Positions 40,585 to 49,243 of a stretch of 64,000 bases of DNA are shown piece by piece. This stretch comes from Chryseomicrobium palamuruense (GTDB lineage: Bacteria > Bacillota > Bacilli > Bacillales_A > Planococcaceae). The stretch spans positions 117,150-181,149 of the forward strand of contig NZ_JBHSEF010000008.1 of assembly GCF_042649045.1 (NCBI RefSeq). The letters run 5' to 3'. A program made the translations under genes and the position numbers. Under the pieces are notes generated by a model. It saw only the letters and a program-made list of their open reading frames with translations. It was not told the DNA's origin and ran no database searches. The stretch's first letter is position 1. The number at the start of each line of letters is the position of its first letter.

Positions 40585-41961
40585 GTGGCATTTGAATTTC
40601 GTTTACCAGATATCGGTGAAGGTATTCACGAAGGAGAAATCGTAAAGTGGTTCGTAAAAGCGGGCGATGAGATCAACGAAGACGACATCCTTTGTGAAGT
40701 ACAAAATGATAAAGCTGTCGTAGAGATTCCTTCTCCAGTAAAAGGGAAAGTCGAAGAAGTTTTAGTCGAGGAAGGTACAGTTGCTGTCGTAGGTGATGTA
40801 CTTGTTCGCATCGACGCACCAGGTTATGAAGATTTGAAATTCAAGGGAGACGACAAAGACGACGCCCCTGCTAAAAAAGAAGAAGCATCTAAAACAGAAG
40901 AACAAGTTCAAGCAACGGCTGAAGCTGGCCAAGATATTGACAAGAAGGAAGCACCTGCAGAAGAAAAAGACACTTCAGTAGACGTGCCAGATGACACCAC
41001 TTCACAGGAGAAACCTAAAGGTTCAGAGCGTATTATAGCAATGCCGTCTGTACGCAAATTCGCACGTGACAACGATGTTGCGATTACGGAAGTAACAGGC
41101 AGCGGAAAAAATGGCCGCATCATGAAAGAAGATGTGGAAAGTTTTATGAATGGAGAGCAGAAATCTCCTGCGTCTGAAACAACAGAAGCCCCAAAAGAAG
41201 CTTCACAAGAATCAAGCGCGACAGAGAAAAAATCATCGCCACAAGTTTCTGAAGGTGAGTTCCCAGAAACACGTGAGAAAATCTCAGGTATTCGTAAAGC
41301 AATCGCAAAAGCAATGGTGCACTCAAAACATACAGCTCCACATGTTACGTTAATGGACGAAGTGGATGTAACGGAACTTGTTGCACACCGCAAGAAATTT
41401 AAAGAGATTGCAGCTGAGAAAGAAGTCAAATTGACGTACCTTCCATATGTAGTGAAAGCACTTGTGAGCACGCTTCGTGAATTCCCAGCGCTAAATGTTT
41501 CCTATGATGATGATTCACAAGAAATCGTTCACAAGCACTACTACAACATCGGAATTGCAGCAGATACTGAGAGAGGGCTCCTAGTCCCAGTTATCAAAAA
41601 TGCAGATCGCAAATCGATGTTTGCAATTTCTGACGAAATCAATACATTAGCAACGAAAGCACGTGACGGAAAATTAAGTCCACAGGAGATGAAAGGTGCC
41701 TCTTGTTCAATTACGAATATCGGATCAGCAGGTGGCCAGTGGTTCACTCCGGTTATCAATCATCCAGAAGTAGCTATTCTCGGAATTGGTCGAATTTCTG
41801 AGAAGCCTGTCATTAAAAATGGTGAAATTGTAGCAGCACCTGTGTTAGCATTATCATTGAGCTTTGATCACCGTATGGTGGATGGTGCAACTGCCCAACA
41901 TGCGCTGAATCATATCAAACGATTACTGGGTAACCCAGAACATCTATTAATGGAGGCGTAA
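40585..41961 (+). CDS. pdhC: Dihydrolipoamide acetyltransferase, E2 of pyruvate dehydrogenase
   Basis: The 458-residue protein has one N-terminal lipoyl domain (1-80, lipoyl-lysine Lys43 in NDKAVVEI), an acidic Ala/Glu/Lys linker (about 85-150), a peripheral-subunit-binding domain (MPSVRKFARDN to MKEDVESF), a second flexible linker and the catalytic domain ending with SFDHRMVDGA, which holds the active-site His. It forms the 60-mer core that carries acetyl groups to CoA. The start is GTG 40585 behind GGGTGAGG. Confidence 0.97.
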   Translation: MAFEFRLPDIGEGIHEGEIVKWFVKAGDEINEDDILCEVQNDKAVVEIPSPVKGKVEEVLVEEGTVAVVGDVLVRIDAPGYEDLKFKGDDKDDAPAKKEEASKTEEQVQATAEAGQDIDKKEAPAEEKDTSVDVPDDTTSQEKPKGSERIIAMPSVRKFARDNDVAITEVTGSGKNGRIMKEDVESFMNGEQKSPASETTEAPKEASQESSATEKKSSPQVSEGEFPETREKISGIRKAIAKAMVHSKHTAPHVTLMDEVDVTELVAHRKKFKEIAAEKEVKLTYLPYVVKALVSTLREFPALNVSYDDDSQEIVHKHYYNIGIAADTERGLLVPVIKNADRKSMFAISDEINTLATKARDGKLSPQEMKGASCSITNIGSAGGQWFTPVINHPEVAILGIGRISEKPVIKNGEIVAAPVLALSLSFDHRMVDGATAQHALNHIKRLLGNPEHLLMEA

Positions 41962-41965
41962 AACT

Positions 41966-43378
41966 ATGGTAGTAGGAGATTTCCCAATCGAAGTAGATAC
42001 ACTGGTCATTGGATCAGGCCCTGGAGGATACGTAGCGGCAATTCGTGCAGCGCAAACTGGACAAAAGGTTACAGTTGTAGAGAAAGAACATATTGGTGGC
42101 GTTTGTTTAAACGTTGGTTGTATTCCATCTAAAGCATTGATTTCTGTCGGTCACCGCTTCGAACAAGCAAAACACTCCGACAACATGGGGATTACAGCTT
42201 CTGACGTTAAAATTGATTTCTCAAAAGCACAAGAATTCAAAAATAGCGTTGTGAAAAAGTTAACTGGCGGTGTATCAGGTCTTCTTAAAGGTAATGGTGT
42301 AGAAGTTGTGGAAGGCGAAGCTTACTTTGTGGATGCCAACACAGTTCGCATCATGAAAGAGGACAGTGCGCAAACATATAAATTTAAAAACGCGATTATC
42401 GCAACAGGATCACGTCCGGTTGAGATTCCATCATTTAAATATTCGAAACGTGTCATCAACTCTACAGGTGCCCTCGCACTTGAAGAAGTTCCAGCGAAAC
42501 TCGTTGTTATCGGCGGTGGGTACATCGGTACTGAATTAGGTACTGCGTATGCAAACCTCGGTTCAGAAGTAACCATCATCGAAGGTGGAAATGATATCTT
42601 AGCTGGTTTCGAAAAACAAATGACACAAATCGTAAAAAAAGGCTTGAAGAAAAAAGGCGTTGAAGTCGTTGTCAAAGCATCTGCTAAAGGTGTAGTAGAA
42701 ACAGACTCTGGCGTTACTGTCACATATGAAGTAGGCGGAGAAGAAAAAACAGTAGAAGCAGACTATGCTTTAGTCACTGTTGGTCGCCGTCCAAACACAG
42801 ATGAAATCGGACTGGAAGAAGTGGGTATCAAATTCGGTGAGCGTGGACTGATCGAAGTTGACAACCAGTGCCGTACAAGTGTAGATAACATCTATGCAAT
42901 TGGAGATATCGTGGCAGGACCTCAGCTTGCACACAAGGCTTCTTATGAAGGTAAAGTGGCAGCTGAAGCGATCGCTGGAGAAAAATCAGTTGTTGATTAC
43001 CTAGCGATTCCTGCTGTATGTTTCACAGATCCAGAACTTGCGACAGTTGGTTTATCTGAAGAGCAGGCAAAAGCAGAAGGTTATGAAGTACAAGCAGGGA
43101 AATTCCCGTTCGGTGCAAATGGCCGTGCGCTTGCACTCGACGCTACAGAAGGTTTCGTGAAACTTGTTTCACGTAAAGAAGATGGCTTGTTATTAGGTGC
43201 ACAAATCGTAGGTCAAGGGGCATCTGATATGATTGCTGAACTTGGTCTGGCAATCGAAGCTGGCATGACAGTTGAAGACATCGCTATGACAATCCATGCT
43301 CACCCAACGCTTGGTGAGATTTCAATGGAAGCTGCAGAAGTGGTTATGGGTCACCCAATCCACATCTTAAGTAAATAA
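41966..43378 (+). CDS. pdhD: Dihydrolipoamide dehydrogenase, E3
   Basis: The 470-residue flavoenzyme has the FAD motif GSGPGGYVAAIRAAQ, the redox disulfide Cys47-Cys52 in GGVCLNVGCIPSK, the NAD motif GGGYIGTELGTAYANLG, IGDIVAGPQLAHKA and the C-terminal catalytic His-Glu pair in HAHPTLGE. It reoxidises the lipoyl groups of PdhC and probably of the other 2-oxoacid dehydrogenases. The start is four bases after pdhC. A strong terminator ends the operon. Confidence 0.97.
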   Translation: MVVGDFPIEVDTLVIGSGPGGYVAAIRAAQTGQKVTVVEKEHIGGVCLNVGCIPSKALISVGHRFEQAKHSDNMGITASDVKIDFSKAQEFKNSVVKKLTGGVSGLLKGNGVEVVEGEAYFVDANTVRIMKEDSAQTYKFKNAIIATGSRPVEIPSFKYSKRVINSTGALALEEVPAKLVVIGGGYIGTELGTAYANLGSEVTIIEGGNDILAGFEKQMTQIVKKGLKKKGVEVVVKASAKGVVETDSGVTVTYEVGGEEKTVEADYALVTVGRRPNTDEIGLEEVGIKFGERGLIEVDNQCRTSVDNIYAIGDIVAGPQLAHKASYEGKVAAEAIAGEKSVVDYLAIPAVCFTDPELATVGLSEEQAKAEGYEVQAGKFPFGANGRALALDATEGFVKLVSRKEDGLLLGAQIVGQGASDMIAELGLAIEAGMTVEDIAMTIHAHPTLGEISMEAAEVVMGHPIHILSK

Positions 43379-43388
43379 GTTCTTTTTT

Positions 43389-43417
43389 GTCCTGCCCGAT
43401 GTGGCAGGACTTTTTTT
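43389..43417 (+). terminator. Terminator of pdhABCD
   Basis: GTCCTGCC (43389-43396) and GGCAGGAC (43403-43410) pair perfectly, followed by seven T. Confidence 0.9.
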
Positions 43418-43463
43418 GTGCTACAGTAAGAAGTGGAATCTTAACTTTTGGAGGAATACATCT

Positions 43464-44270
43464 ATGAAAAAGCATCTTGTCTCATCCGCTGCGCTCGTGC
43501 TATTCCTAGCAGCTTGTGGAAATGAAGAAGGACAACAATTAGAAGAGCAGCAAAAAGTGGAAGAAGTAGAAGAAGCGGTGGAAGATACAGAAGAAGCGCC
43601 GGAACCAGAAGAGCAAGTTGAAGAAGAGCCACAAGCACCACTCTATGAGATTTCAGAAGCGAACTGGACGCTAAAGCCGATTGCGGATGCAAATGAAAAA
43701 GTGGTTTTACTTACAATTGATGATGCACCTGATACATATAGCGTTGAGATGGCTGAAACATTGAAGCAATTGGATGTACCTGCAATCTTCTTTGTCAATG
43801 GTCATTTTATAGACACAGATGAAGAAAAAGAACGATTGAAAGCCATTCATGAAATGGGATTTGCAATTGGTAACCATACACAAACACATGCCAATTTAAA
43901 AGATAGTAGTGAAGAACAGCAACAACAAGAAATTCTTGTTCTCAATCAAACAATTGAAGAGGTCCTTGGTGAAAAACCTAAATTCTTCCGTGCGCCATTT
44001 GGAGTTAACACGGACTTCAGTCGAGCACTTGTGCAGCAAGAAGGAATGCTACTGATGAACTGGACTTACGGGTATGACTGGGAAAAATACTACCGGGACC
44101 CTAAAGCACTAGCGGATATTATGGTAAATACACCTTACTTAACAAATGGTGCCAACCTCTTGATGCATGATCGTGAATGGACGGCTGCTGCACTAGAAAC
44201 CATCGTAACTGGATTAAAAGAACAAGGGTATTCCTTCGTCGATCCAACTACAATTTCAGTACCTGAATAA
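43464..44270 (+). CDS. Polysaccharide deacetylase lipoprotein (NodB domain)
   Basis: The 268-residue product has a lipoprotein signal ending LAAC (Cys18), an acidic Glu-rich linker (about 20-60) and a NodB deacetylase domain. Motifs are visible in order: TIDDAPD (motif 1, base and metal Asp), HTQTHANL (motif 2, metal His pair), FRAPFG (motif 3), and LLMHD (motif 5, catalytic His). Motif 1 has Ala where Gly is usual. It probably deacetylates peptidoglycan or another wall polymer outside the membrane. I start at ATG 43464 behind GGAGGAA. It lies between pdhD and speA and has its own terminator. Confidence 0.9.
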   Translation: MKKHLVSSAALVLFLAACGNEEGQQLEEQQKVEEVEEAVEDTEEAPEPEEQVEEEPQAPLYEISEANWTLKPIADANEKVVLLTIDDAPDTYSVEMAETLKQLDVPAIFFVNGHFIDTDEEKERLKAIHEMGFAIGNHTQTHANLKDSSEEQQQQEILVLNQTIEEVLGEKPKFFRAPFGVNTDFSRALVQQEGMLLMNWTYGYDWEKYYRDPKALADIMVNTPYLTNGANLLMHDREWTAAALETIVTGLKEQGYSFVDPTTISVPE

Positions 44271-44297
44271 AAAAGAACCCGGAGGGGTTCTTTTTTT
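44269..44297. terminator. Bidirectional terminator, deacetylase / speA
   Basis: AAAGAACCC (44272-44280) and GGGTTCTTT (44285-44293) pair with A and T runs on either side. Confidence 0.88.
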
Positions 44298-45765
44298 AGT
44301 AGATAGCTTTCGCTTCTTTAATAACATGAATGGTTTTTAAAGTATCATCTTCCGGGCCTTGGACAGGAAGGCCTGCTTCGATATTCATATGGATATAGTC
44401 AATATTGTCTTGTGTAATGATTTCCCCTGGAATGAATATTGGAATCCCAGGTGGGTAGACCATGACGAACTCTGCAGAAATTCTACCAGCACTCTCTGTC
44501 AGTTCAATGGTTTCTGTTTCAGCATAGAAAGCATCGCGTGGAGACATTGCAAGTGCAGGAATCTCAGGAATGGTGACAAGTGATTCTTTGACTGTTGCTT
44601 CTGACTCATAGGCATCTGCCATACGTTTAAGTGCATTGACTAAAAGATTCACCTCTTTGCGTGTATCTCCCAGTGTAATTAAACAAAGAATATTATATAG
44701 GTCGGAAAGTTCAACTTCAATATTCGCTTTTTCGCGTAACCATTTCTCTGCTTCATATCCAGTGATGCCTAAATCTTTCACACTAATTAAGATTTTTGTC
44801 GGATCCATATCGTACGTAGCTGAGGTTGTTAACTTTTCAGTTCCTGCACAATATAGGTGAGGAATGAGATTGATTCGCTTGCGTGCATCTTTCGCAATGC
44901 GGACAGCTTGTTCCAACAAATCATGACCGTGGATGGCCAGTTGGCGCCTTGCTGTATCGAGTGATGCAAGTAACGGGTAAGAAGTCGATGTAGTCGTTAA
45001 CATGGATAGGATGGATTGCACACGTTTCGATGACACAAGACCTTCTCGTACATTCAATACCGAGGTCTGCGTCATTGAACCACCAAGTTTATGCACAGAC
45101 GTTGCTGCCATATCGGCACCTGCTGCCATGGCGGAAATCGGCAATTTATCGTAAAAGTGTATGTGGACACCATGTGCTTCATCCACGACTACCGGAACGC
45201 CGCGGCTATGCGCAAGATCTACAATCCGCTTTAAGTCTGCTGCAAATCCAAAATAAGTTGGATTGATCACCAGTAATCCACTCGCGTCTGGGTGGGCATT
45301 TAAGGCCTTTTCCACAGATTCAGCAGAAATTCCGTGCGAAATACCTAGTTCTGTATCCACTTCTGGGTGAATGAAAATAGGAATTGCTCCGGCAAAAACA
45401 ATGGCGGACATGATGGATTTGTGTACGTTTCTAGGGACAAGAATTTTATCTCCAGGACCGCAGATCGTTAAAATCATCGTCATAATGGCACCGCTTGTTC
45501 CTTGGACAGAGAAAAATGTAGCATCTGCCCCAAAGGCTTCAGCTGCAAGGTGTTGTGCTTTTTTAATTGCCCCTTTTGGCGAGTGAAGATCATCTAAAGG
45601 GGCAATATTAATTAAATCGATCGACAATACATTATCGCCAACGAACTCTCGAAAAGCCGGGTCAATTCCCTGCCCCTTTTTATGGCCAGGAATGTGGAAC
45701 TGAATCGGATGCCTGTTACGGTGCTTGAGAAGTGCATCGAACAAGGGAGTTTCTAATTGTGACAA
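44296..45765 (-). CDS. speA: Arginine decarboxylase
   Basis: The 489-residue PLP enzyme matches B. subtilis SpeA: HIPGHKKGQGIDP, LDDLHSPKGAI, FFSVQGTSGA, VDEAHGVHIHF and the PLP-lysine Lys226 in SVHKLGGSMTQ. It makes agmatine from arginine, the first step of polyamine synthesis in Bacillus. I start at TTG 45763-45765, giving MSQLETPL, which aligns with the known B. subtilis start. AGGTGG lies eight bases upstream, whereas the upstream in-frame GTG overlaps that site. speB/speE are not in the window. The gene lies just after the pdh region, as in B. subtilis. Confidence 0.93.
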   Translation of the reverse strand: MSQLETPLFDALLKHRNRHPIQFHIPGHKKGQGIDPAFREFVGDNVLSIDLINIAPLDDLHSPKGAIKKAQHLAAEAFGADATFFSVQGTSGAIMTMILTICGPGDKILVPRNVHKSIMSAIVFAGAIPIFIHPEVDTELGISHGISAESVEKALNAHPDASGLLVINPTYFGFAADLKRIVDLAHSRGVPVVVDEAHGVHIHFYDKLPISAMAAGADMAATSVHKLGGSMTQTSVLNVREGLVSSKRVQSILSMLTTTSTSYPLLASLDTARRQLAIHGHDLLEQAVRIAKDARKRINLIPHLYCAGTEKLTTSATYDMDPTKILISVKDLGITGYEAEKWLREKANIEVELSDLYNILCLITLGDTRKEVNLLVNALKRMADAYESEATVKESLVTIPEIPALAMSPRDAFYAETETIELTESAGRISAEFVMVYPPGIPIFIPGEIITQDNIDYIHMNIEAGLPVQGPEDDTLKTIHVIKEAKAIY

Positions 45766-45872
45766 CGTGCTAACCACCTAACTTGTTAGAATTGAAAACA
45801 AGTGAAGTATAGCATTTCCAAGCTATTATTGAAAGAAAAAAATTGATAGACTGAGGAAAAGGAGGGGATGTC

Positions 45873-46832
45873 ATGAAGACACGTATAACGGATTTATTAT
45901 CTATCAAATTGCCGATTATCCAAGGAGGACTTGCCTATTTAGCCTACTCCGATTTATGTGGTGCTGTATCCAATGCGGGAGGCCTTGGACAGATTACTGC
46001 GATGAGTTTACCGAGCCCGGAAGCATTGCGCGATGAGATTCAACGTGTGCGTACGTTGACCAATCAACCGTTCGGTGTTAATTTTGCGATTGGTCAACAT
46101 GGTCGTCCGTTTGAGCATATGGTGCAAGTGGCGATTGATGAGGATGTTCCTGTCGTCACGATGACTGGAGGAAATCCTGCGCCAATTTTTGAGATGCTAG
46201 AAGGGACTTCGATAAAGAAGCTGGTTCTTGTGGCTGCTGTTCGACAAGCAATAAAAGCGGAATCATTGGGCGCAGATGCAGTTATGGTTGTCGGACAAGA
46301 AGGTGGTGGCCATTTAGGACGAGATGATGTGGGCACACAAGTTCTGATTCGAAAAGTCGCCCAATCTGTCTCCATTCCTGTGATTGCTTCAGGTGGCATA
46401 GCGGACGGTTACGGGGTAATGGCTGCACTTGCATTAGGAGCAGAAGGGGTTGAGATGGGGACGCGGTTTATTGCGACCAAAGAGTGTGTTCATGCGTCAG
46501 AAGCGTATAAAGAAGCAATCCTTCAAGCGTCTGAACAGGACACGGTTGTTATTAAAAGGTCCATTGGTGCACCAGCTCGTGTATTAAAATCCTCTTTTAC
46601 AGAACGCATACTTGAGATAGAAAAAGTATCGCCAACGTATGAAGCATTAAAAGACTTTATAAGTGGAGAAGCGAATAAACAATTTATTTATGAGGGAAAT
46701 GAAGAAAAAGGATTTGGTTGGGCAGGGCAGGTAGTTGGTTTAATTGATGATTGTCCAACCGTTGCAGACTTGTTTGCTCAGTTTACAGAAGAAATCAACG
46801 AAGTGAAAAGAAAGTGGTGTGAACATGAGTAA
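45873..46832 (+). CDS. Nitronate monooxygenase / FabK-type flavoprotein
   Basis: The 319-residue TIM-barrel flavoprotein has the 2-nitropropane dioxygenase family signatures: PIIQGGLAYLAYSDLCGAVS, NAGGLGQI, VGQEGGGHLGRDDVGT, PVIASGGIADGYG and GAEGVEMGTRFI. Family members are nitronate monooxygenases (B. subtilis YrpB-like) or enoyl-ACP reductase FabK. No fatty acid synthesis genes are adjacent, so nitronate detoxification is the more likely role. GGAGGGG precedes the start. It overlaps yktA by eight bases. Confidence 0.85.
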   Translation: MKTRITDLLSIKLPIIQGGLAYLAYSDLCGAVSNAGGLGQITAMSLPSPEALRDEIQRVRTLTNQPFGVNFAIGQHGRPFEHMVQVAIDEDVPVVTMTGGNPAPIFEMLEGTSIKKLVLVAAVRQAIKAESLGADAVMVVGQEGGGHLGRDDVGTQVLIRKVAQSVSIPVIASGGIADGYGVMAALALGAEGVEMGTRFIATKECVHASEAYKEAILQASEQDTVVIKRSIGAPARVLKSSFTERILEIEKVSPTYEALKDFISGEANKQFIYEGNEEKGFGWAGQVVGLIDDCPTVADLFAQFTEEINEVKRKWCEHE

Positions 46833-47100
46833 AGAATATAGTTATCCTCTTGATTTTGATTGGACAACCGAAGAAATTATCAAAGTGGTCAGCTTTTATG
46901 AGACCATCGAAAAAGTGTATGAACAAGGTGTGACTGGAGAAACATTTATGAAGAAGTATCGGGATTTTAAAACGGTGGTGCGATCGATTGCCGAAGAAAA
47001 GACTGTGTTTCGAGAGTTTGAAGAAGTCAGTGGGTACGCTGCATATCCTGCTGTGAAAGCTGCGAAAGAGGGACAAACCCCGATTAAGTTGAGAAAATAA
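46825..47100 (+). CDS. UPF0223 family protein YktA
   Basis: The 91-residue protein matches UPF0223 (B. subtilis YktA): YPLDFDWTTEEIIKVVSFYE, FMKKYRDFKTVV and EFEEVSGYAAYPAVKAA. Function is unknown. I start at ATG 46825; an in-frame GTG two codons earlier is possible. The overlap with the preceding flavoprotein gene indicates coupled translation, since no strong ribosome binding site is seen. Confidence 0.88.
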   Translation: MSKEYSYPLDFDWTTEEIIKVVSFYETIEKVYEQGVTGETFMKKYRDFKTVVRSIAEEKTVFREFEEVSGYAAYPAVKAAKEGQTPIKLRK

Positions 47101-47105
47101 ACGAA

Positions 47106-47149
47106 CTTCGCTTTCAAGAGATGAGTCTCTTTTGAAAGCGAAGCTTTTT
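47106..47149 (+). terminator. Terminator of yktA
   Basis: CTTCGCTTTCAA (47106-47117) pairs perfectly with TTGAAAGCGAAG (47132-47143), with GAGA/TCTC inside, followed by TTTTT. Confidence 0.88.
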
Positions 47150-47759
47150 AGACTTCCGTCATTTTTTGATAGAGAGGAAGCAACTCTTCAAATGTATCAC
47201 TTACAAGTTGTTTAAACTCTTTCTTTGATAGTTTAACCGCCTCTTCACGGGCAATGTGTCTTCCTATGACAAGTTCCGCCTTTTTCACTGTAGAAAGCCC
47301 TGTGAGGTAATGAGCGACATGATCTTTCGTGATGCTCTCCGCATCCGGTTTCATATGGTCGCCAGATATCACGAAGTCACCTGGTAGATTAGTTACTAAG
47401 GAAGTTTGTTTCATCAGTTTGTCAGCAATGGCTGTCTTAGAGGGCACTTCATAAATGACAGCTAGAACGATGAACAGATGACTTTCCCATAATCCAATTT
47501 GGAAGTGGGGAAGTGCTTTATAGCCTCTTTTATAAGGAGCGAACGCGACCCAACTATCCTTAGGTGGGTTGACTGTTCGACGGGCATGTTTTGCTACATG
47601 GGGAAACATCTCACGGCCAAGCTTTGCCGCCAGTTCTTCGGAAAATTCTTCGCCAAGCTCATGAAATTTTGGACGGATTTGCATATCCAAGCCTTCCATG
47701 CGTGCGTCGAGCCCTTCTTTCTTAAATACATTAAAATCTTTCGTTGTCCAATATCCCAT
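47148..47759 (-). CDS. UPF0637 family protein YktB
   Basis: The 203-residue protein matches UPF0637 (B. subtilis YktB): MGYWTTKDFNVFKKEGLDARM, ARRTVNPPKDSWVAFAP, RGYKALPHFQIGLWESHLF and GDHMKPDAESI. No catalytic motif is evident and the role is unknown. I start at ATG 47757-47759 with AAAGGAG upstream; an in-frame GTG six codons earlier includes that site. It is convergent with yktA, as expected from B. subtilis. Confidence 0.9.
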   Translation of the reverse strand: MGYWTTKDFNVFKKEGLDARMEGLDMQIRPKFHELGEEFSEELAAKLGREMFPHVAKHARRTVNPPKDSWVAFAPYKRGYKALPHFQIGLWESHLFIVLAVIYEVPSKTAIADKLMKQTSLVTNLPGDFVISGDHMKPDAESITKDHVAHYLTGLSTVKKAELVIGRHIAREEAVKLSKKEFKQLVSDTFEELLPLYQKMTEV

Positions 47760-47846
47760 AAAAAAACTCCTTTCCACTAGGTTTAGTGTAAATCAAATGC
47801 GGGTAAAAATCCTGTAATAAGAACTTCGAGAAGAGGGGGGAGTAAA

Positions 47847-48038
47847 ATGCGCCAAGTCATTCACATCGTCAGAAAAGATGAAATGGACCGTGAACGTAAA
47901 TATCTGTTAGAACTTGACTTAGATTATTTCCTGGCTACTCTTCATGACGCAATGTCTCGAAACGATGTCGCTGAGATCGAAGGGGTCAAACATAAATTAA
48001 GAGACATCACAAATGAAATTCAGGAGCTATCGGTGTAA
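47847..48038 (+). CDS. Small conserved protein, YkzI-like by position
   Basis: The 63-residue soluble protein is helical and highly charged (MRQVIHIVRKDEMDRERKYL at the start, KHKLRDITNEIQEL at the end). It lies between yktB and suhB, where B. subtilis has ykzI. I recognise it by position more than by sequence. AGAGGGGGGAG precedes the ATG. It has its own terminator. Function unknown. Confidence 0.7.
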   Translation: MRQVIHIVRKDEMDRERKYLLELDLDYFLATLHDAMSRNDVAEIEGVKHKLRDITNEIQELSV

Positions 48039-48060
48039 AATGAACATATGTCATCTATAA

Positions 48061-48100
48061 AGTACTCGCTGACATGCAGATGCCAGAGAGTGCTTTTTTT
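48061..48100 (+). terminator. Terminator after the YkzI-like gene
   Basis: AGTACTC (48061-48067) pairs with GAGTGCT (48088-48094) with one wobble pair, with further pairing in the loop, followed by TTTTTT. Confidence 0.7.
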
Positions 48101-48138
48101 GTTTCATAGAAACGAGAAGAGATTGAGGAGGGAAGTTT

Positions 48139-48927
48139 GTGGATGTTCACGCAATTGATCAATTTGCTCAAAAAACCATTCGAGAAGCGGGAGAGCGAAT
48201 TAAACACTCCCTAAACGAAACTATAAAGGTCATGGAAAAATCATCGTCCTCTGACCTCGTGACAAATATGGATATGGAAATTGAACAATTTTTCGTTAAG
48301 GAAGTAAATGAAGCTTATCCGGAACATCGCATTTTAGGGGAAGAAGGGTTTGGTGATTCGATCCAACATTTAAATGGAGTGGTTTGGATTGTCGATCCAA
48401 TTGACGGGACTACAAATTTTATTAATCAGCACCGAAACTTCTGTATTACGTTAGGGGTTTATGTGGACGGTATGGGTATGCTCGGGTATATCTATCAAGT
48501 GATGACAGGAGAAATGATTGCTGCAGTACAAGGGCAAGGGGCTACCATCAATGGACAACCGATTCCAAAACTTCCACCTGTGCGATTTGAAGACGCGCTA
48601 ATTGGGGTCAATGCTTCGTGGGTAGCTCCGAATCGGCATATTGACCATGAGCGGGTTACGAAACTCATTCAGCGAGTTCGGGGAACACGTTCCTACGGTT
48701 CAGCTGCTTTAGAAATCAGTTATGTCGTGACAGGTCGGCTTGATGCTTATTTCTCGATGCGATTGTCCGCATGGGATGTGGCAGGAGGTATGGTGATTGC
48801 ACAAGAAGTAGGGGCGATTTGTGGAACACTTCACGGGAAGCCGTTTGATTTGATGAAAAAACAACCTTTTATTATAGCGAACGCTTCGCTATATAAGGAA
48901 CTTATCGAGGACTATTTGGTAAAATAA
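48139..48927 (+). CDS. suhB: Inositol-1-monophosphatase family protein (SuhB/YktC)
   Basis: The 262-residue enzyme has the three metal-site motifs of the IMPase family: EEG (in ILGEEGFGD), DPIDGTTNF and SAWDVAGGMVI. It dephosphorylates inositol-1-phosphate or NADP-like sugars; B. subtilis YktC has inositol monophosphatase activity. I start at GTG 48139 behind GAGGAGGGA. It is monocistronic, followed by a terminator shared with ylaF. Confidence 0.9.
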   Translation: MDVHAIDQFAQKTIREAGERIKHSLNETIKVMEKSSSSDLVTNMDMEIEQFFVKEVNEAYPEHRILGEEGFGDSIQHLNGVVWIVDPIDGTTNFINQHRNFCITLGVYVDGMGMLGYIYQVMTGEMIAAVQGQGATINGQPIPKLPPVRFEDALIGVNASWVAPNRHIDHERVTKLIQRVRGTRSYGSAALEISYVVTGRLDAYFSMRLSAWDVAGGMVIAQEVGAICGTLHGKPFDLMKKQPFIIANASLYKELIEDYLVK

Positions 48928-48952
48928 AAAGCTGCCATCGGCAGCTTTTTTA
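48926..48952. terminator. Bidirectional terminator, suhB / ylaF
   Basis: AAAAAGCTGCC (48926-48936) and GGCAGCTTTTT (48940-48950) pair around a three-base loop. Confidence 0.85.
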
Positions 48953-49138
48953 ATCGAGTAATCCTTTTTCGCGGTACTCTTTTTTCTTTTTAAAGCCCAT
49001 GCCCATTACAGCAACAAGCAAGAGGATTGCAAGTAGAATAAACGGTACACTACGGAAAGAAACAGCAACCCCAATGGATGCCATCGCAAAGATGGCAAGG
49101 AATGAATACATAACAAATATCCATTTGACGTTTTTCAT
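48950..49138 (-). CDS. Small membrane protein, YlaF-like
   Basis: The 62-residue protein has two hydrophobic helices (about 6-28 and 32-50) and a basic C terminus FKKKKEYREKGLL. Length, topology and the C-terminal pattern fit B. subtilis YlaF (DUF5325), which also lies next to typA. Function unknown. GGAGG precedes the start. It is divergent from typA. Confidence 0.8.
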   Translation of the reverse strand: MKNVKWIFVMYSFLAIFAMASIGVAVSFRSVPFILLAILLLVAVMGMGFKKKKEYREKGLLD

Positions 49139-49173
49139 GGATGTTTTCCTCCTTATAGGAAAAACTCTAAGGG

Positions 49174-49202
49174 TGTTTTTCTCTATTCATCTGTGCTATA
49201 AT
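49174..49202 (+). promoter_or_regulatory. typA promoter
   Basis: A consensus TATAAT (49197-49202) preceded by TGC forms an extended -10; the -35 (TGTTTT region at 49174-49179) is weak. Confidence 0.6.
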
Positions 49203-49243
49203 ATCACAGTTATGGACTCGAAAAAAGAATATGGAGTGGAAAA

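Noticed and set aside
40908..41471. Long minus-strand frame inside pdhC
   Set aside because: A by-product of the Glu/Lys/Ala-rich linker codons of pdhC; the low-complexity translation does not resemble a protein family.
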